Positions 7,408-15,449 of a stretch of DNA of 23,805 nucleotides are shown here, one piece after another. The DNA comes from an uncultured Collinsella sp. (GTDB lineage: Bacteria > Actinomycetota > Coriobacteriia > Coriobacteriales > Coriobacteriaceae): assembly GCA_902495085.1 (NCBI GenBank), contig CABUWA010000011.1, positions 1 through 23,805 of the forward strand, given 5' to 3'. A program made the position numbers and the translations under genes. The notes under the pieces are model-generated. The model had not been told where the DNA came from and searched no databases. It saw nothing but the letters and a program-made list of their open reading frames with translations. The first letter of the stretch is position 1, and each line of letters starts with the position of its first letter.

Positions 7408-8634
7408 TTACGCGGCGCCCGAACGATGCCGCCATATGGATTGTACGATACCCACCGTCAGCAGCTGAATCATCATCGAAGACGAACCGAAGCTAATAAA
7501 CGGTAGCGGAATACCGGTAATCGGCATCATGCCGATGCACATGCCGATGTTTTCGAAAGTCTGGAACGCCCACATGCCAACGATGCCCACACACGAAAGA
7601 CGCAAAAACAGCGACTCGCACTTAAAGGCGACGCGAATCGTCGAAAAGATCAGCAGCACGTAGAGGCACAGGAGCAAAAAGGAACCGCAAAAGCCAAAGG
7701 TCTCGGACAGGAAGGCGAAGACGAAGTCGGTGTGGAACTCAGGCAGAAAGCCGCCGGCCGACTGCGTCGCATGCCCCAGGCCCTTACCAAAGAAGCCGCC
7801 CGAGCCAACGGCGATAAGCGACTGCTGCAGGTTGTAGGCATCGTCCGAATCGGCATTATCGGGGTCGATAAAGACCGTCAGACGGTTCATCTGATACTGC
7901 TTGATGAGCACATCGTGGCCGAGCAACGAATCAAAGACCGAATCAAGCGCCAGGACGAGGGCCACCAGGCCCACGAGCAGGGCCAGGGTCGACAGCACCC
8001 ATTCGCGGCGTGCACCGCTCATACAAATGACGATGGCGCCCGAAACCAGCACGACCAGGCCCGAGCCCAGGTCACCCATGGCAACGACGGCCAAAAACGG
8101 AATGGACAGCATGCCGCAGAGCTTGACGTAGTCGCGAACGGTATCGATGCGACCGTTATACTGCGAGCCAAGCGTAGCAATAAAGAAGATGGTGATGAGC
8201 TTGGCAAGCTCAACCGGCTGGAACGTCAAGCCGATACCGGGAATCTTGATCCAGCCCGTCATGCCCAGACCGCCCGTATAGGACAGACCCGGAATCTTGG
8301 GCGAGAAGATCACGATCAGGTCGATGACGAGCAACGCCGTCGAGAAATTGGAAATACCGCGCAGGTCGGAGCGCCAGACCAGCACCGCCAGCACCGTGCC
8401 GATGCCAATTCCCAGCAAATGGCGCGAGAACGAAGCATCGGCCTTAAACTGCGAAGCCGACCAGATAATGATGGCACCGTAGGCGACGAGCGCCACAGTA
8501 GCCACGAGCACACCGATATGCACCTTTTGGCGAAACGTGCCGCGCGAGGCCGAAAGTTGCTTGTTGACGCGGTCCAGGCTGCTGCGAGAGCCGGTCTTGG
8601 TTGAACGGAACAGATCCGCCGGAGAAAAATCCAT
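7408..8634 (-). CDS. rodA: Peptidoglycan glycosyltransferase RodA (SEDS family)
   Basis: 408 aa polytopic membrane protein that polymerises lipid II into glycan strands with PBP2 in the elongasome. SEDS hallmarks visible: FQPVELAKL (138-146), GSGGFFGKGLGHATQ (277-291), LPEFHTDFVFAFLSE with the conserved catalytic-region Asp at 303, and GIPLPFISFGSSSM near the C-terminus. About ten membrane segments start near residue 38; the 37-residue cytoplasmic N-terminus is basic and Ser-rich. The ATG at 8634 has an AGGAGG ribosome site at good spacing, overlapping the stop of mrdA (TAGGAGG). Being directly paired with a class B PBP in the mre operon marks it as RodA rather than FtsW or SpoVE. Confidence 0.95.
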   Translation of the reverse strand: MDFSPADLFRSTKTGSRSSLDRVNKQLSASRGTFRQKVHIGVLVATVALVAYGAIIIWSASQFKADASFSRHLLGIGIGTVLAVLVWRSDLRGISNFSTALLVIDLIVIFSPKIPGLSYTGGLGMTGWIKIPGIGLTFQPVELAKLITIFFIATLGSQYNGRIDTVRDYVKLCGMLSIPFLAVVAMGDLGSGLVVLVSGAIVICMSGARREWVLSTLALLVGLVALVLALDSVFDSLLGHDVLIKQYQMNRLTVFIDPDNADSDDAYNLQQSLIAVGSGGFFGKGLGHATQSAGGFLPEFHTDFVFAFLSETFGFCGSFLLLCLYVLLIFSTIRVAFKCESLFLRLSCVGIVGMWAFQTFENIGMCIGMMPITGIPLPFISFGSSSMMIQLLTVGIVQSIWRHRSGAA

Positions 8635-8643
8635 CGCAACCTC

Positions 8644-10713
8644 CTATCGAACCGAAGAATCGCCCGAGGCCGAAGAGGTATCGGGCTCGTCATAAATCAC
8701 GCCGAGCACGTCGCGCACGACATGCATCGCGGTATCTGAGCCACCGCCGCCCTGTTCCAGGACAGTAGCGATGACATACTTAGGATCATCGGCCGGTGCA
8801 TAGGCGCAGAACCACGCGTATTCGTCCTCGCCGCTTTTCTCGCCCGTGCCCGACTTGCCGTATACCTGCGGCGTCAGGGTGCCAAAGTGCGCCGCCAAGG
8901 ACGTCGATGCCGTGTAAATCACGTCGTGCATGCCGTTGCGAACAAGAGCCAAATCCGAATCGCTGTTAATCTTGGCCTCTAGGCGCTTCTTCTTGCCCTT
9001 GCGGTTGTACTTATAGGCATCGCCGTCGCCATCGCGCGACACGGCAGACAAAAACACGTGAGGCACGTACTGTTTGCCGCCGTTGGCAAGACCCATATAG
9101 GCGCACGCCATCTGCAGGGGCGTCACCAGGATGTCGCCCTGGCCGATGGCAATGTTGGTCATATCGCCGGCATTCCACTTGCGGTCCTCGGCAGATGCGT
9201 CGGTGAAGTACGACTCTTTCCACTCGGCATCGGGAATACGGCCCGCGCCCTCACTCGGCAGATCGATACCGCAGGTCTTGCCTAGGCCCCAGCGACGAAA
9301 GACCTCCTGCAGGCCCTCGGGATGTTGCTCGTCATAAAAGAACGCCTTGCCCATGTCGTAGAAGACGGGGTCGCACGAGTTGGCGATACCCGACTGCAAC
9401 GTCATGGTGCCGTGGCCAGACGTCAGCCAGCAACGCTTGCCCCACGACTTGCCCAGACCCGTCCAATAACCCGTGCAGTTGGTTGTCTGCGTTGAAGTGT
9501 AGGTTCCAAACTCAAGACCGGCCAGTGCCGAGAGCGGCTTGATGGTCGAAGCCGACATGTACTGTCCGCTGATGGCGCGGTTGAGCAGCGGGTGCGAACC
9601 CTTGTCATCATTGAGCTCGGTCCACACGTCATTTGAGACGCCACCGATAAAGACGGACGGATCGAACTTGGGCTGGCTCGCCATGCCCAGGATCTCGCCA
9701 TTGTTGGGATCGAGACACACCACGGCGCCGTTGCCGGCATTGCTGTAGCCAGTGGTCTTGGCAAGCTCGATAGCGCTCGCCAGCGCCGTCTCGCAGGCCT
9801 GTTGGATCTTAAGGTCGAGCGTGAGCTTAATGTCGGAGCCGGCCTTCGCGGGCACGGCGCCGGCCTGACCGGTCACATTGCCCGAGGCATCGACCTTGAC
9901 GGTCTGCTCGCCACGAATACCCTGCAGCAGGTTTTCGTAGTAGCTCTCAACGCCCGCCTGGCCCACGATATCGCCCGACTGGTACGTAATCTTGCCAGCA
10001 GAAGCATCATCATCGCCAGAGGTTTTCTTATTCTGGGCCTCGAGCTGCTCGGAGGTAATGGTGCCGGTATAGCCCAAGATATGGCATGCCGTCTCGCCAT
10101 ATGGATACTGGCGCTCGGTACGCTCGGCAATCTTGACGCCCGGGAACTCGCCGGCATGCTCCTGAATATAGGCAACCGTGGAGCGACGGACGTCCGTCGC
10201 GATGGTATGCAGGCTCTGAGCGCCCTCTGTATTGTCCTGGATATTGCGAAGGACCGCCACGTAAGGCATTCCAAGCACGTTGGCAAGATGGCGAACCAGA
10301 ACCTCATCCTCCGCAAGGTCGCGGTAGGCCACGACAGCAAGTGAGGGACGGTTCTGGACAAGCGCCACGCCATTGCGGTCGAGGATGCGGCCGCGCACAG
10401 CGGGAGTGGTAACGGTGCGAGTCTGATTGCTATTAGCCTGCTTCTCGTAATAGTCCGACGAGACCATCTGCATGCCCCACAGCTTGACGGCGAGCGCCGC
10501 AAACATCGCGCCCACACCCGTGGTGAGGATGGAAAAGCGGCCCTTAAAGGCGGTCGCCGCGGTATTGCCCTCGCCCTCGGTGGCGCGCGGGGCCGTTCCA
10601 TGCTGCGTATCGTAGGTAAAACGGGAATCGCCACGACGCATGATGACCAGCGCGACCACGATGGCCACAACCAGCACGATACCGGCGATAATAACCGTCA
10701 ACTGGGAAGACAT
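8644..10713 (-). CDS. mrdA: Penicillin-binding protein 2 (elongasome transpeptidase)
   Basis: 689 aa class B PBP that cross-links peptidoglycan during side-wall growth. The catalytic motifs are S389-TIK392 (nucleophile), S446-C-D448 in the SxN position (as in other PBP2-type enzymes), and K620-SGTG. The PBP dimer/pedestal domain lies around 100-290 (RGRILDRNG, ERQYPYGETACHILGYTG). Unusually there are two hydrophobic segments at the N-terminus, about 5-25 and 60-82, joined by a basic, polar loop; standard PBP2 has one anchor. The Ser-rich C-terminal tail (DTSSASGDSSVR) is dispensable-looking. The ATG at 10713 has GGGGAGG seven bases upstream. It follows mreD by 13 bases and precedes rodA by 9. 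Confidence 0.95.
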   Translation of the reverse strand: MSSQLTVIIAGIVLVVAIVVALVIMRRGDSRFTYDTQHGTAPRATEGEGNTAATAFKGRFSILTTGVGAMFAALAVKLWGMQMVSSDYYEKQANSNQTRTVTTPAVRGRILDRNGVALVQNRPSLAVVAYRDLAEDEVLVRHLANVLGMPYVAVLRNIQDNTEGAQSLHTIATDVRRSTVAYIQEHAGEFPGVKIAERTERQYPYGETACHILGYTGTITSEQLEAQNKKTSGDDDASAGKITYQSGDIVGQAGVESYYENLLQGIRGEQTVKVDASGNVTGQAGAVPAKAGSDIKLTLDLKIQQACETALASAIELAKTTGYSNAGNGAVVCLDPNNGEILGMASQPKFDPSVFIGGVSNDVWTELNDDKGSHPLLNRAISGQYMSASTIKPLSALAGLEFGTYTSTQTTNCTGYWTGLGKSWGKRCWLTSGHGTMTLQSGIANSCDPVFYDMGKAFFYDEQHPEGLQEVFRRWGLGKTCGIDLPSEGAGRIPDAEWKESYFTDASAEDRKWNAGDMTNIAIGQGDILVTPLQMACAYMGLANGGKQYVPHVFLSAVSRDGDGDAYKYNRKGKKKRLEAKINSDSDLALVRNGMHDVIYTASTSLAAHFGTLTPQVYGKSGTGEKSGEDEYAWFCAYAPADDPKYVIATVLEQGGGGSDTAMHVVRDVLGVIYDEPDTSSASGDSSVR

Positions 10714-10726
10714 CTACGGGCCTCCC

Positions 10727-11293
10727 CTATTTGAGCTTGCGGGTCTTGGGCTTAAAGCGCATACCCGTCTGGCGTCCGCCACGTGCGGAGAATCCATAGC
10801 CGGACTGTGGCACGACGCCGGACATCAAAAACGGAATGGCAACCAGACCCGTCAGGATCGAGGACGGCAGCGCATGGCCGAAGATCGCCACAACAAAGCT
10901 CGCCTCCAAACCCATAAACAGCAAGATGATGCTGTAGATAACATTAATGACGAGCGCGAAGGCGCCCACAGTGACGCCGCGCGCACTCGGGGTACCGCCC
11001 GTCTGACCGACGGCGCTGTGCACCAGGGCAAAAGAACCCACGGTCAGCAGGAGCGACATAACGCCCACCGGCACGGCAGCGGACAGGTCATAAAACAAGC
11101 CGCTGCAAAAACCGCACACGACGGCACGGGTCGGGTCGCCCGAGAACACGCTTAGGCACACCAGGATAATCATGAAGTTGACGCGACCGCCCGCAATGGA
11201 GATCTGCGGTGCCAGGCCTGCCTGCAGCAGCACGCACACGATGGCGGCGATCACAAACGTGCGGGAGCTCATCCCCTGCTCGTGTAGATCCAT
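10727..11293 (-). CDS. mreD: Rod shape-determining protein MreD
   Basis: 188 aa from the chosen ATG at 11293. An ATG two codons upstream (11299) is in frame, but AGGGGG (11301-11306) sits only one base from it and seven bases from 11293, so the second ATG is preferred. The protein has about five hydrophobic membrane segments (TFVIAAIVCVLLQAGLAP, NFMIILVCLSVFSG, GVMSLLLTVGSFALV, FALVINVIYSIILLFMG, and one near the C-terminus), then a strongly basic tail ending KPKTRKLK. MreD is an inner-membrane scaffold linking MreC to PBP2/RodA. Sequence conservation in this family is poor, so the call depends on length, topology, the GFxxGLxxD-like pattern (GFCSGLFYD) and the position between mreC and mrdA. 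Confidence 0.92.
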   Translation of the reverse strand: MDLHEQGMSSRTFVIAAIVCVLLQAGLAPQISIAGGRVNFMIILVCLSVFSGDPTRAVVCGFCSGLFYDLSAAVPVGVMSLLLTVGSFALVHSAVGQTGGTPSARGVTVGAFALVINVIYSIILLFMGLEASFVVAIFGHALPSSILTGLVAIPFLMSGVVPQSGYGFSARGGRQTGMRFKPKTRKLK

Positions 11294-11300
11294 GGACATG

Positions 11301-11306
11301 CCCCCT
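11301..11306 (-). promoter_or_regulatory. Ribosome binding site deciding the mreD start
   Basis: AGGGGG on the minus strand, formed partly by the mreC TAG stop. It is seven bases from the ATG at 11293 but only one from the ATG at 11299, favouring the shorter MreD and coupling it to mreC termination. Confidence 0.7.
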
Positions 11307-12303
11307 ATTCGCTCGAGCCGGAATCGGTCGTCTCGGACGTGTCGGAACTGTCATCCGAGCTCTCGTCCTTCGTCTTGGTCGCAGCGTCGCGCGACGTTCC
11401 CTGCGGCGTGCTGTTGGCCGTGCTCACGTCCTCATCCGAGGCCGACTGTTCGTCGGTCAGCGAGGTGATGACCAGTACTTCCTCGTTGTTCTCGGCCGTG
11501 GTCTGGGCGCGCACCACAATGGTGTAGTACACGTCGTTTGCCGATTTCTCGACCGACGAGACGGTGCCGAGCGGAAGACCCTTGGGGAACACACCGCCAA
11601 TGCCCGAGGTCACGATGATGTCGCCAACCTTAACGTCGGAGTCGACGCTCACGTACTCAAGACGCAGCGTGCCGTCAGCCTGCCCCTGCAGCATACCCTG
11701 GGCGCGCGTGTCCTGCACCATAGCGGATACGCCGGAGTTCTCGTCGCCAATCAGGCGCACGGTCGACGTCTTGGCCGAAACCTCGATGATCTGGCCGATA
11801 ACACCGGCAGAACTCGTCACGGGCATGTTGATGGTAAGGCCGTCGGCAGAGCCCTTGTCGATGGTAACGGTTGAGGTCCAGGCATCGCCCGAGGCACCAA
11901 CGATACGAGCAGCGGTCGATTTGAGGTTATAGGTCGACTGCAGGCCGACCAGCCCCTCCAGACGCTCGGCGGTCTTTTGAGCCTCGGAGAGCTCGGCAAC
12001 CTTAGAGGTCAGTTCCTCGTTTTGCTTCTTGAGCTCGTCGAGCGTGTCCTGCGACGCCGTAAGGTTAGAGAACACGTTGCCGATGGCATTGAAAGGAGCC
12101 GCCACAGCCGAGCCCACAAAGCGCACCGGCGAGGTAATCGTCGTTACGCCCGAACGCACGGCATGAATCGGCCCTGCCTCGCCCTCGCGGATGTAAAAAG
12201 TGAGCAGCAACACCGAAATCAGGCTGAAAACAATCAACGGGCGCATACCCGTTGATTGTCGCTTGGTATTCAGATTTGTGGAGAAACCCGAAGATCGTGC
12301 CAA
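11305..12303 (-). CDS. mreC: Rod shape-determining protein MreC
   Basis: 332 aa bitopic protein: a basic cytoplasmic N-terminus, one membrane segment (about 21-37, RPLIVFSLISVLLLTFYI), a coiled coil (about 81-122) and an extracytoplasmic beta-rich MreC domain (about 123-278, including VITSSGIGG-type repeats such as DIIVTSGIGGVFPKGLPLG). MreC binds PBP2 and activates the elongasome. The C-terminal about 52 residues form an acidic Ser/Thr tail without conserved structure. The start is a TTG at 12303 with AAAGGTGG seven bases upstream; the first ATG (M20) would delete the cytoplasmic tail and lacks a ribosome site. It follows mreB by 21 bases. Confidence 0.95.
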   Translation of the reverse strand: MARSSGFSTNLNTKRQSTGMRPLIVFSLISVLLLTFYIREGEAGPIHAVRSGVTTITSPVRFVGSAVAAPFNAIGNVFSNLTASQDTLDELKKQNEELTSKVAELSEAQKTAERLEGLVGLQSTYNLKSTAARIVGASGDAWTSTVTIDKGSADGLTINMPVTSSAGVIGQIIEVSAKTSTVRLIGDENSGVSAMVQDTRAQGMLQGQADGTLRLEYVSVDSDVKVGDIIVTSGIGGVFPKGLPLGTVSSVEKSANDVYYTIVVRAQTTAENNEEVLVITSLTDEQSASDEDVSTANSTPQGTSRDAATKTKDESSDDSSDTSETTDSGSSE

Positions 12304-12324
12304 ATGGAATCCACCTTTTGGAAA

Positions 12325-13368
12325 TTAAGCATTGGTCTGGACGAAGCCGCCATCAAACGCATTGGCCTCGAGCACGCGGGCGCAGCCGTTAACGACGTTA
12401 TCGAGCGCCGTAGGACTGACGTTGACCGAAACACCGGTCTCATCACGCAGGCGCACGTCGAGACCGCGCAGCAGCGCGCCGCCACCGGTCAGCAAAATGC
12501 CGTAGTACATAAGGTCCGAGGCAAGATCGGGAGGCGTAGCGTCGAGTGCGTCCTTGACGGCCTTGGCCATCTCGTCGAGCGGCTTGTTGAGCGCGCGACG
12601 AATCTCCTCGCTCTCGATGCGCACGGTCTTGGGCAGACCGGTAATCACGTCGCGGCCGTTGACTTCGACGTCGAGCTCGTCCTTGAGCGGCACGGCGGAG
12701 CCGACCTTGATCTTGATGTCCTCTGCCGTACGCTCGCCGATGGCCAGGTTGTAGGCATCGCGAACGTGCGTGAGGATGGCCTGATCGAACTCGTCGCCGG
12801 CAATACGGATGGACTGCGAGACGACGATGCCGCCCATAGCGATAACGGCAACCTCGGTGGTACCGCCGCCGATGTCGATGACCATGGAGCCGGTGGGTTC
12901 CTCGACGGGCAGGTCGGCGCCGATAGCGGCAGCCATAGGCTCTTCGATCAGATAGGCCTGGCGGGCACCGGCCTGAATCGTGGCCTCAAAAACGGCACGC
13001 TTCTCGACCGACGTGACGCCGGAGGGGACGCAGACGACAACGCGCGGACGCGGGGTCCACGGATAGCGCTTCTCGGAAGCCTTGTCGATAAAGTAGCGGA
13101 GCATGGCCTCGGTAACATCGAAGTCGGCGATGACGCCGTCCTTAAGGGGACGAACGGCCACGATGTTGCCGGGCGTACGGCCGAGCATGCGCTTTGCCTC
13201 GATACCGACCGCCAGGATGCGCTCGTCGTTCTTGTCGATGGCGACGACGGAGGGCTCGCGGATGACGATGCCCTTGCCGCGCACGGAGACAAGCGTATTT
13301 GCGGTGCCGAGGTCGATGGCAAGATCGCCCGCATAGCTACCGAAGAACATATCCATCAAAGAAAACAA
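12325..13368 (-). CDS. mreB: Actin-like cell-shape protein MreB
   Basis: 347 aa, typical length. Actin-fold nucleotide motifs are clear: phosphate-1 DLGTANTLV (19-27), phosphate-2 DIGGGTTEVAVI (165-176), and the adenosine motif LTGGGALLRGL near 295. Residues EEPMAAAIGADLPVEEPTG (142-160) are family signature. It forms filaments on the inner membrane that guide RodA/PBP2. An N-terminal MFSLMDMFFG segment is hydrophobic and may serve as the membrane-binding helix. The start is a TTG at 13368 with AGGAG five bases upstream; the ATG at 13356 is too far from that site. First gene of the mreBCD-mrdA-rodA cluster; 115 bases separate it from the TPR gene. Confidence 0.98.
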   Translation of the reverse strand: MFSLMDMFFGSYAGDLAIDLGTANTLVSVRGKGIVIREPSVVAIDKNDERILAVGIEAKRMLGRTPGNIVAVRPLKDGVIADFDVTEAMLRYFIDKASEKRYPWTPRPRVVVCVPSGVTSVEKRAVFEATIQAGARQAYLIEEPMAAAIGADLPVEEPTGSMVIDIGGGTTEVAVIAMGGIVVSQSIRIAGDEFDQAILTHVRDAYNLAIGERTAEDIKIKVGSAVPLKDELDVEVNGRDVITGLPKTVRIESEEIRRALNKPLDEMAKAVKDALDATPPDLASDLMYYGILLTGGGALLRGLDVRLRDETGVSVNVSPTALDNVVNGCARVLEANAFDGGFVQTNA

Positions 13369-13406
13369 CGCAACTCCTGATGTGTTGGATGATTGCTGGA
13401 AAACTA

Positions 13407-13423
13407 CTAGTTCATGATACTAG
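13407..13423. repeat. Short inverted repeat upstream of mreB
   Basis: CTAGT-TCATGAT-ACTAG: two 5-base arms with a 7-base centre that itself contains the palindrome TCATGA. It sits 39-55 bases before the mreB start, where a promoter or operator for the mre operon is expected. I cannot identify a convincing -35/-10 pair there. Confidence 0.35.
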
Positions 13424-13428
13424 CGCAA

Positions 13429-13461
13429 GCCCGGCACCTCACTTGCGGTGAAGCACCGGGC
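13429..13461 (-). terminator. Imperfect hairpin after the TPR gene, possible weak terminator
   Basis: Fourteen-position arms pair at 11 positions (six G/C pairs GCCCGG/CCGGGC at the base) around a five-base loop. It lies 23 bases after the TPR gene stop on the minus strand. There is no U-tract (the following minus-strand sequence is TTGCGCTAG), so it may be Rho-assisted or only an RNA-end stabiliser. Confidence 0.45.
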
Positions 13462-13483
13462 AAAGCTAAATCCCATAAGGTCA

Positions 13484-14788
13484 CTACTGGTTGTCAGCAG
13501 CCGAGAAATCCATATCGAGCGAGGAAACGGCCCAGCCGATATGGTTGTCGGAGCGCACGAATTTGACGGTGTACTCCTGCTCGCCGCCCTTGGACAGCGA
13601 TGCCTTCACCTTAGCGGTCGTCTCGGTCATGGACTGATCCATGCCCTCGACGGACACGGTGGCACCCTGCGGAATCGAGGAGATGATCATCGACTTGGCG
13701 TCCTCGGACAGGCTCGAAGCCAGGCAAGACTCGGCCTTTGCGGTGTCACCGTCGCCGGCAGCCTGGAACAGATCAGTAACCACAGATTCCTGAGACGGGA
13801 AGCCAAAGCCGCGCGTGTAGGCAAAGCCCAGACCGCCCGCGGCGATCAAAATGAGCAGAAGCAGCACAATGAAGACTTTGAGACCCGTGTGGCGATGGCG
13901 GCGACGGACCTTGGCCTGCTTACGATCCTGACGGTCCTGCTGGACCATCTCGGACTCGGACAGTGTAAAGAAGCCGGTGTCCGAGGGATCGGGCATAAAC
14001 TGACCGGTCGCGCCCGTAGGATCGAGCGGATCGACGGCAGGAGCGTCCATCGCGGGCGCCGGAGCCGTGGCCATAGCCGTCTGGGCAGACAGCGCGGCAA
14101 GCGAATCGTGCACGCGGGCAAGCTCATCGGCCTGCTCGGAGGTGAGCTGGTAGATGCCATCGGCAGTAGCGGCGTTAAAGGCGTCGAGTGCGTCGGAGGG
14201 ACGGCCGGCAGCAGAAAGCGCCTGACCCATGCCGGCGTTGAGCGCACGCGTGTCGTCACGGGGACCGGCAAAGTCGATAGCCGTGCGGTAGGTCTCCACG
14301 GCATCCGCCGGACGGCCGAGCTTAATGAAGCAACGTCCAAGCTCGCCGAGTGCGGCGGCAGGAGCCGGATTGGCGCCGTCGATGGCAGCCTGACGGAAGG
14401 CAGTACCCGCGTTGGCATAGTCGCCCGACTGGAACAACGCGTTACCCAGGCCCAGATAGGCCTTGAACGGCGTGGCATAGGAAGCGTCCTGCGTAGCGGC
14501 AGAGAACGCCTGGGCGGCCGTCGTGTAGTCGCCCACGGCGGCGAGTGCCTTACCGCGGTTGGTGAGCAGCGCGCCGCGCTTGCCATAGGTGCCGTCGTTG
14601 AGGGCGGCGGCATAGGCCTCGGCGGCCTCGGCATACATGCCCAGGTGCATCAAGGCGTTGCCACGAAGGTGATCGGCCTCGCCCATAATCTCATCGGGAG
14701 TCTTTGCCGCCCCAAGCATCTGGGCTGCAGCGGAAAAATCACCCGCGCGGTAAGCGGCGCGGCCCTGCTGGATCAACTGGCTATTCAA
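13484..14788 (-). CDS. TPR-repeat, single-membrane-span protein of unknown function
   Basis: 434 aa. The N-terminal about 225 residues are TPR repeats, visible as recurring small/large patterns (GNALMHLGMYAEAAEAYAAAL, GKALAAVGDYTTAAQAFSAAT, GNALFQSGDYANAGTAFRQAA, GRCFIKLGRPADAVETYRTA). A Pro/Ala/Asp-rich linker follows, then a basic cluster (KVRRRHRH, 293-300), one membrane segment (about 303-325) and a C-terminal domain of about 105 residues. By the positive-inside rule the TPR part is cytoplasmic and the C-terminal domain, which looks like a small alpha+beta fold (FQAAGDGDTAKAESC onward), is outside. The start is TTG 14788 with AAAGGGG six bases upstream. It follows the cyclophilin by 11 bases, with its ribosome site overlapping that gene's stop. 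No family function can be given. Confidence 0.85.
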   Translation of the reverse strand: MNSQLIQQGRAAYRAGDFSAAAQMLGAAKTPDEIMGEADHLRGNALMHLGMYAEAAEAYAAALNDGTYGKRGALLTNRGKALAAVGDYTTAAQAFSAATQDASYATPFKAYLGLGNALFQSGDYANAGTAFRQAAIDGANPAPAAALGELGRCFIKLGRPADAVETYRTAIDFAGPRDDTRALNAGMGQALSAAGRPSDALDAFNAATADGIYQLTSEQADELARVHDSLAALSAQTAMATAPAPAMDAPAVDPLDPTGATGQFMPDPSDTGFFTLSESEMVQQDRQDRKQAKVRRRHRHTGLKVFIVLLLLILIAAGGLGFAYTRGFGFPSQESVVTDLFQAAGDGDTAKAESCLASSLSEDAKSMIISSIPQGATVSVEGMDQSMTETTAKVKASLSKGGEQEYTVKFVRSDNHIGWAVSSLDMDFSAADNQ

Positions 14789-14799
14789 GGAAGTCCCCT

Positions 14800-15342
14800 T
14801 TACTCGTGAACGATCTCGACATGGACGATCTCGTCGCCGGCACGCAGCTGCGAAATCACATCGAGACCCTCGACCGTGGTGCCAAAGACGGTGTAACCGG
14901 AATCGAGGTTATGCTGGGCACCCAGGCAGAAGTAGAACTGCGAACCCGCGGAATCGGGGTCCATGGAGCGTGCCATGGCAAGGGCACCATCGACATGGCT
15001 GTTGCGCGGATTGGTGGCAAACTCGCCCTTGATGCAGTAGCCGGGGCCACCGGTACCGGGCATGCCGTCGGGGCCCTCAAGACCGGCAGCGACGTCGGCG
15101 CCGGACATATCGCGGGTATTGGGGTCGCCGCCCTGGATGACAAAACCGGGCACATAGCGATGGAACTTAAGGCCATCATAGAAGCCCATCGTAGAAAGCT
15201 CGCAGAAGTTCGCGACATGAATGGGAGCGCCCTCGCCGTCAAACTTGACCTTGATGGTACCCTTCGACGTCTCGATAACGGCGCACTCGTCGCCGGCAAG
15301 CTGATACTCGGGCGTGTAGAGCTCTTTCTTAAAACCAAACAT
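14800..15342 (-). CDS. Cyclophilin-type peptidyl-prolyl cis-trans isomerase
   Basis: 180 aa. Classic bacterial cyclophilin core: FHRYVPGFVIQGGDP (with the catalytic Arg of the FHR motif), GEFATNPRNSHVDGALAMAR, DSAGSQFYFCLG, and YTVFGTTVEGLDVI. There is no signal peptide or lipobox: the N-terminus MFGFKKELYTPEYQLAGDE is polar, so it acts in the cytoplasm. It catalyses proline isomerisation during protein folding. The ATG at 15342 has AAGGA five bases upstream. A predicted promoter lies at 15382-15411; the TPR gene follows 11 bases downstream and is probably in the same operon. Confidence 0.95.
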   Translation of the reverse strand: MFGFKKELYTPEYQLAGDECAVIETSKGTIKVKFDGEGAPIHVANFCELSTMGFYDGLKFHRYVPGFVIQGGDPNTRDMSGADVAAGLEGPDGMPGTGGPGYCIKGEFATNPRNSHVDGALAMARSMDPDSAGSQFYFCLGAQHNLDSGYTVFGTTVEGLDVISQLRAGDEIVHVEIVHE

Positions 15343-15381
15343 GTGGTTCCTTCCTCGTGCGTTTAAAGCATATTTGTACGA

Positions 15382-15411
15382 ATTGTAGCAATAAGCATGC
15401 GCTTACATCAA
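15382..15411 (-). promoter_or_regulatory. Predicted promoter of the cyclophilin-TPR operon, with palindrome in the spacer
   Basis: Minus strand TTGATG (15406-15411), an 18-base spacer and TACAAT (15382-15387), giving a leader of about 33 bases. The spacer is largely filled by TAAGC-GCAT-GCTTA (15392-15405), a 5-base inverted repeat with a 4-base centre, which could be a repressor site. Confidence 0.55.
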
Positions 15412-15449
15412 TTGCGCACGTAGGTTATGCCGACTATGGCGAACTAATT

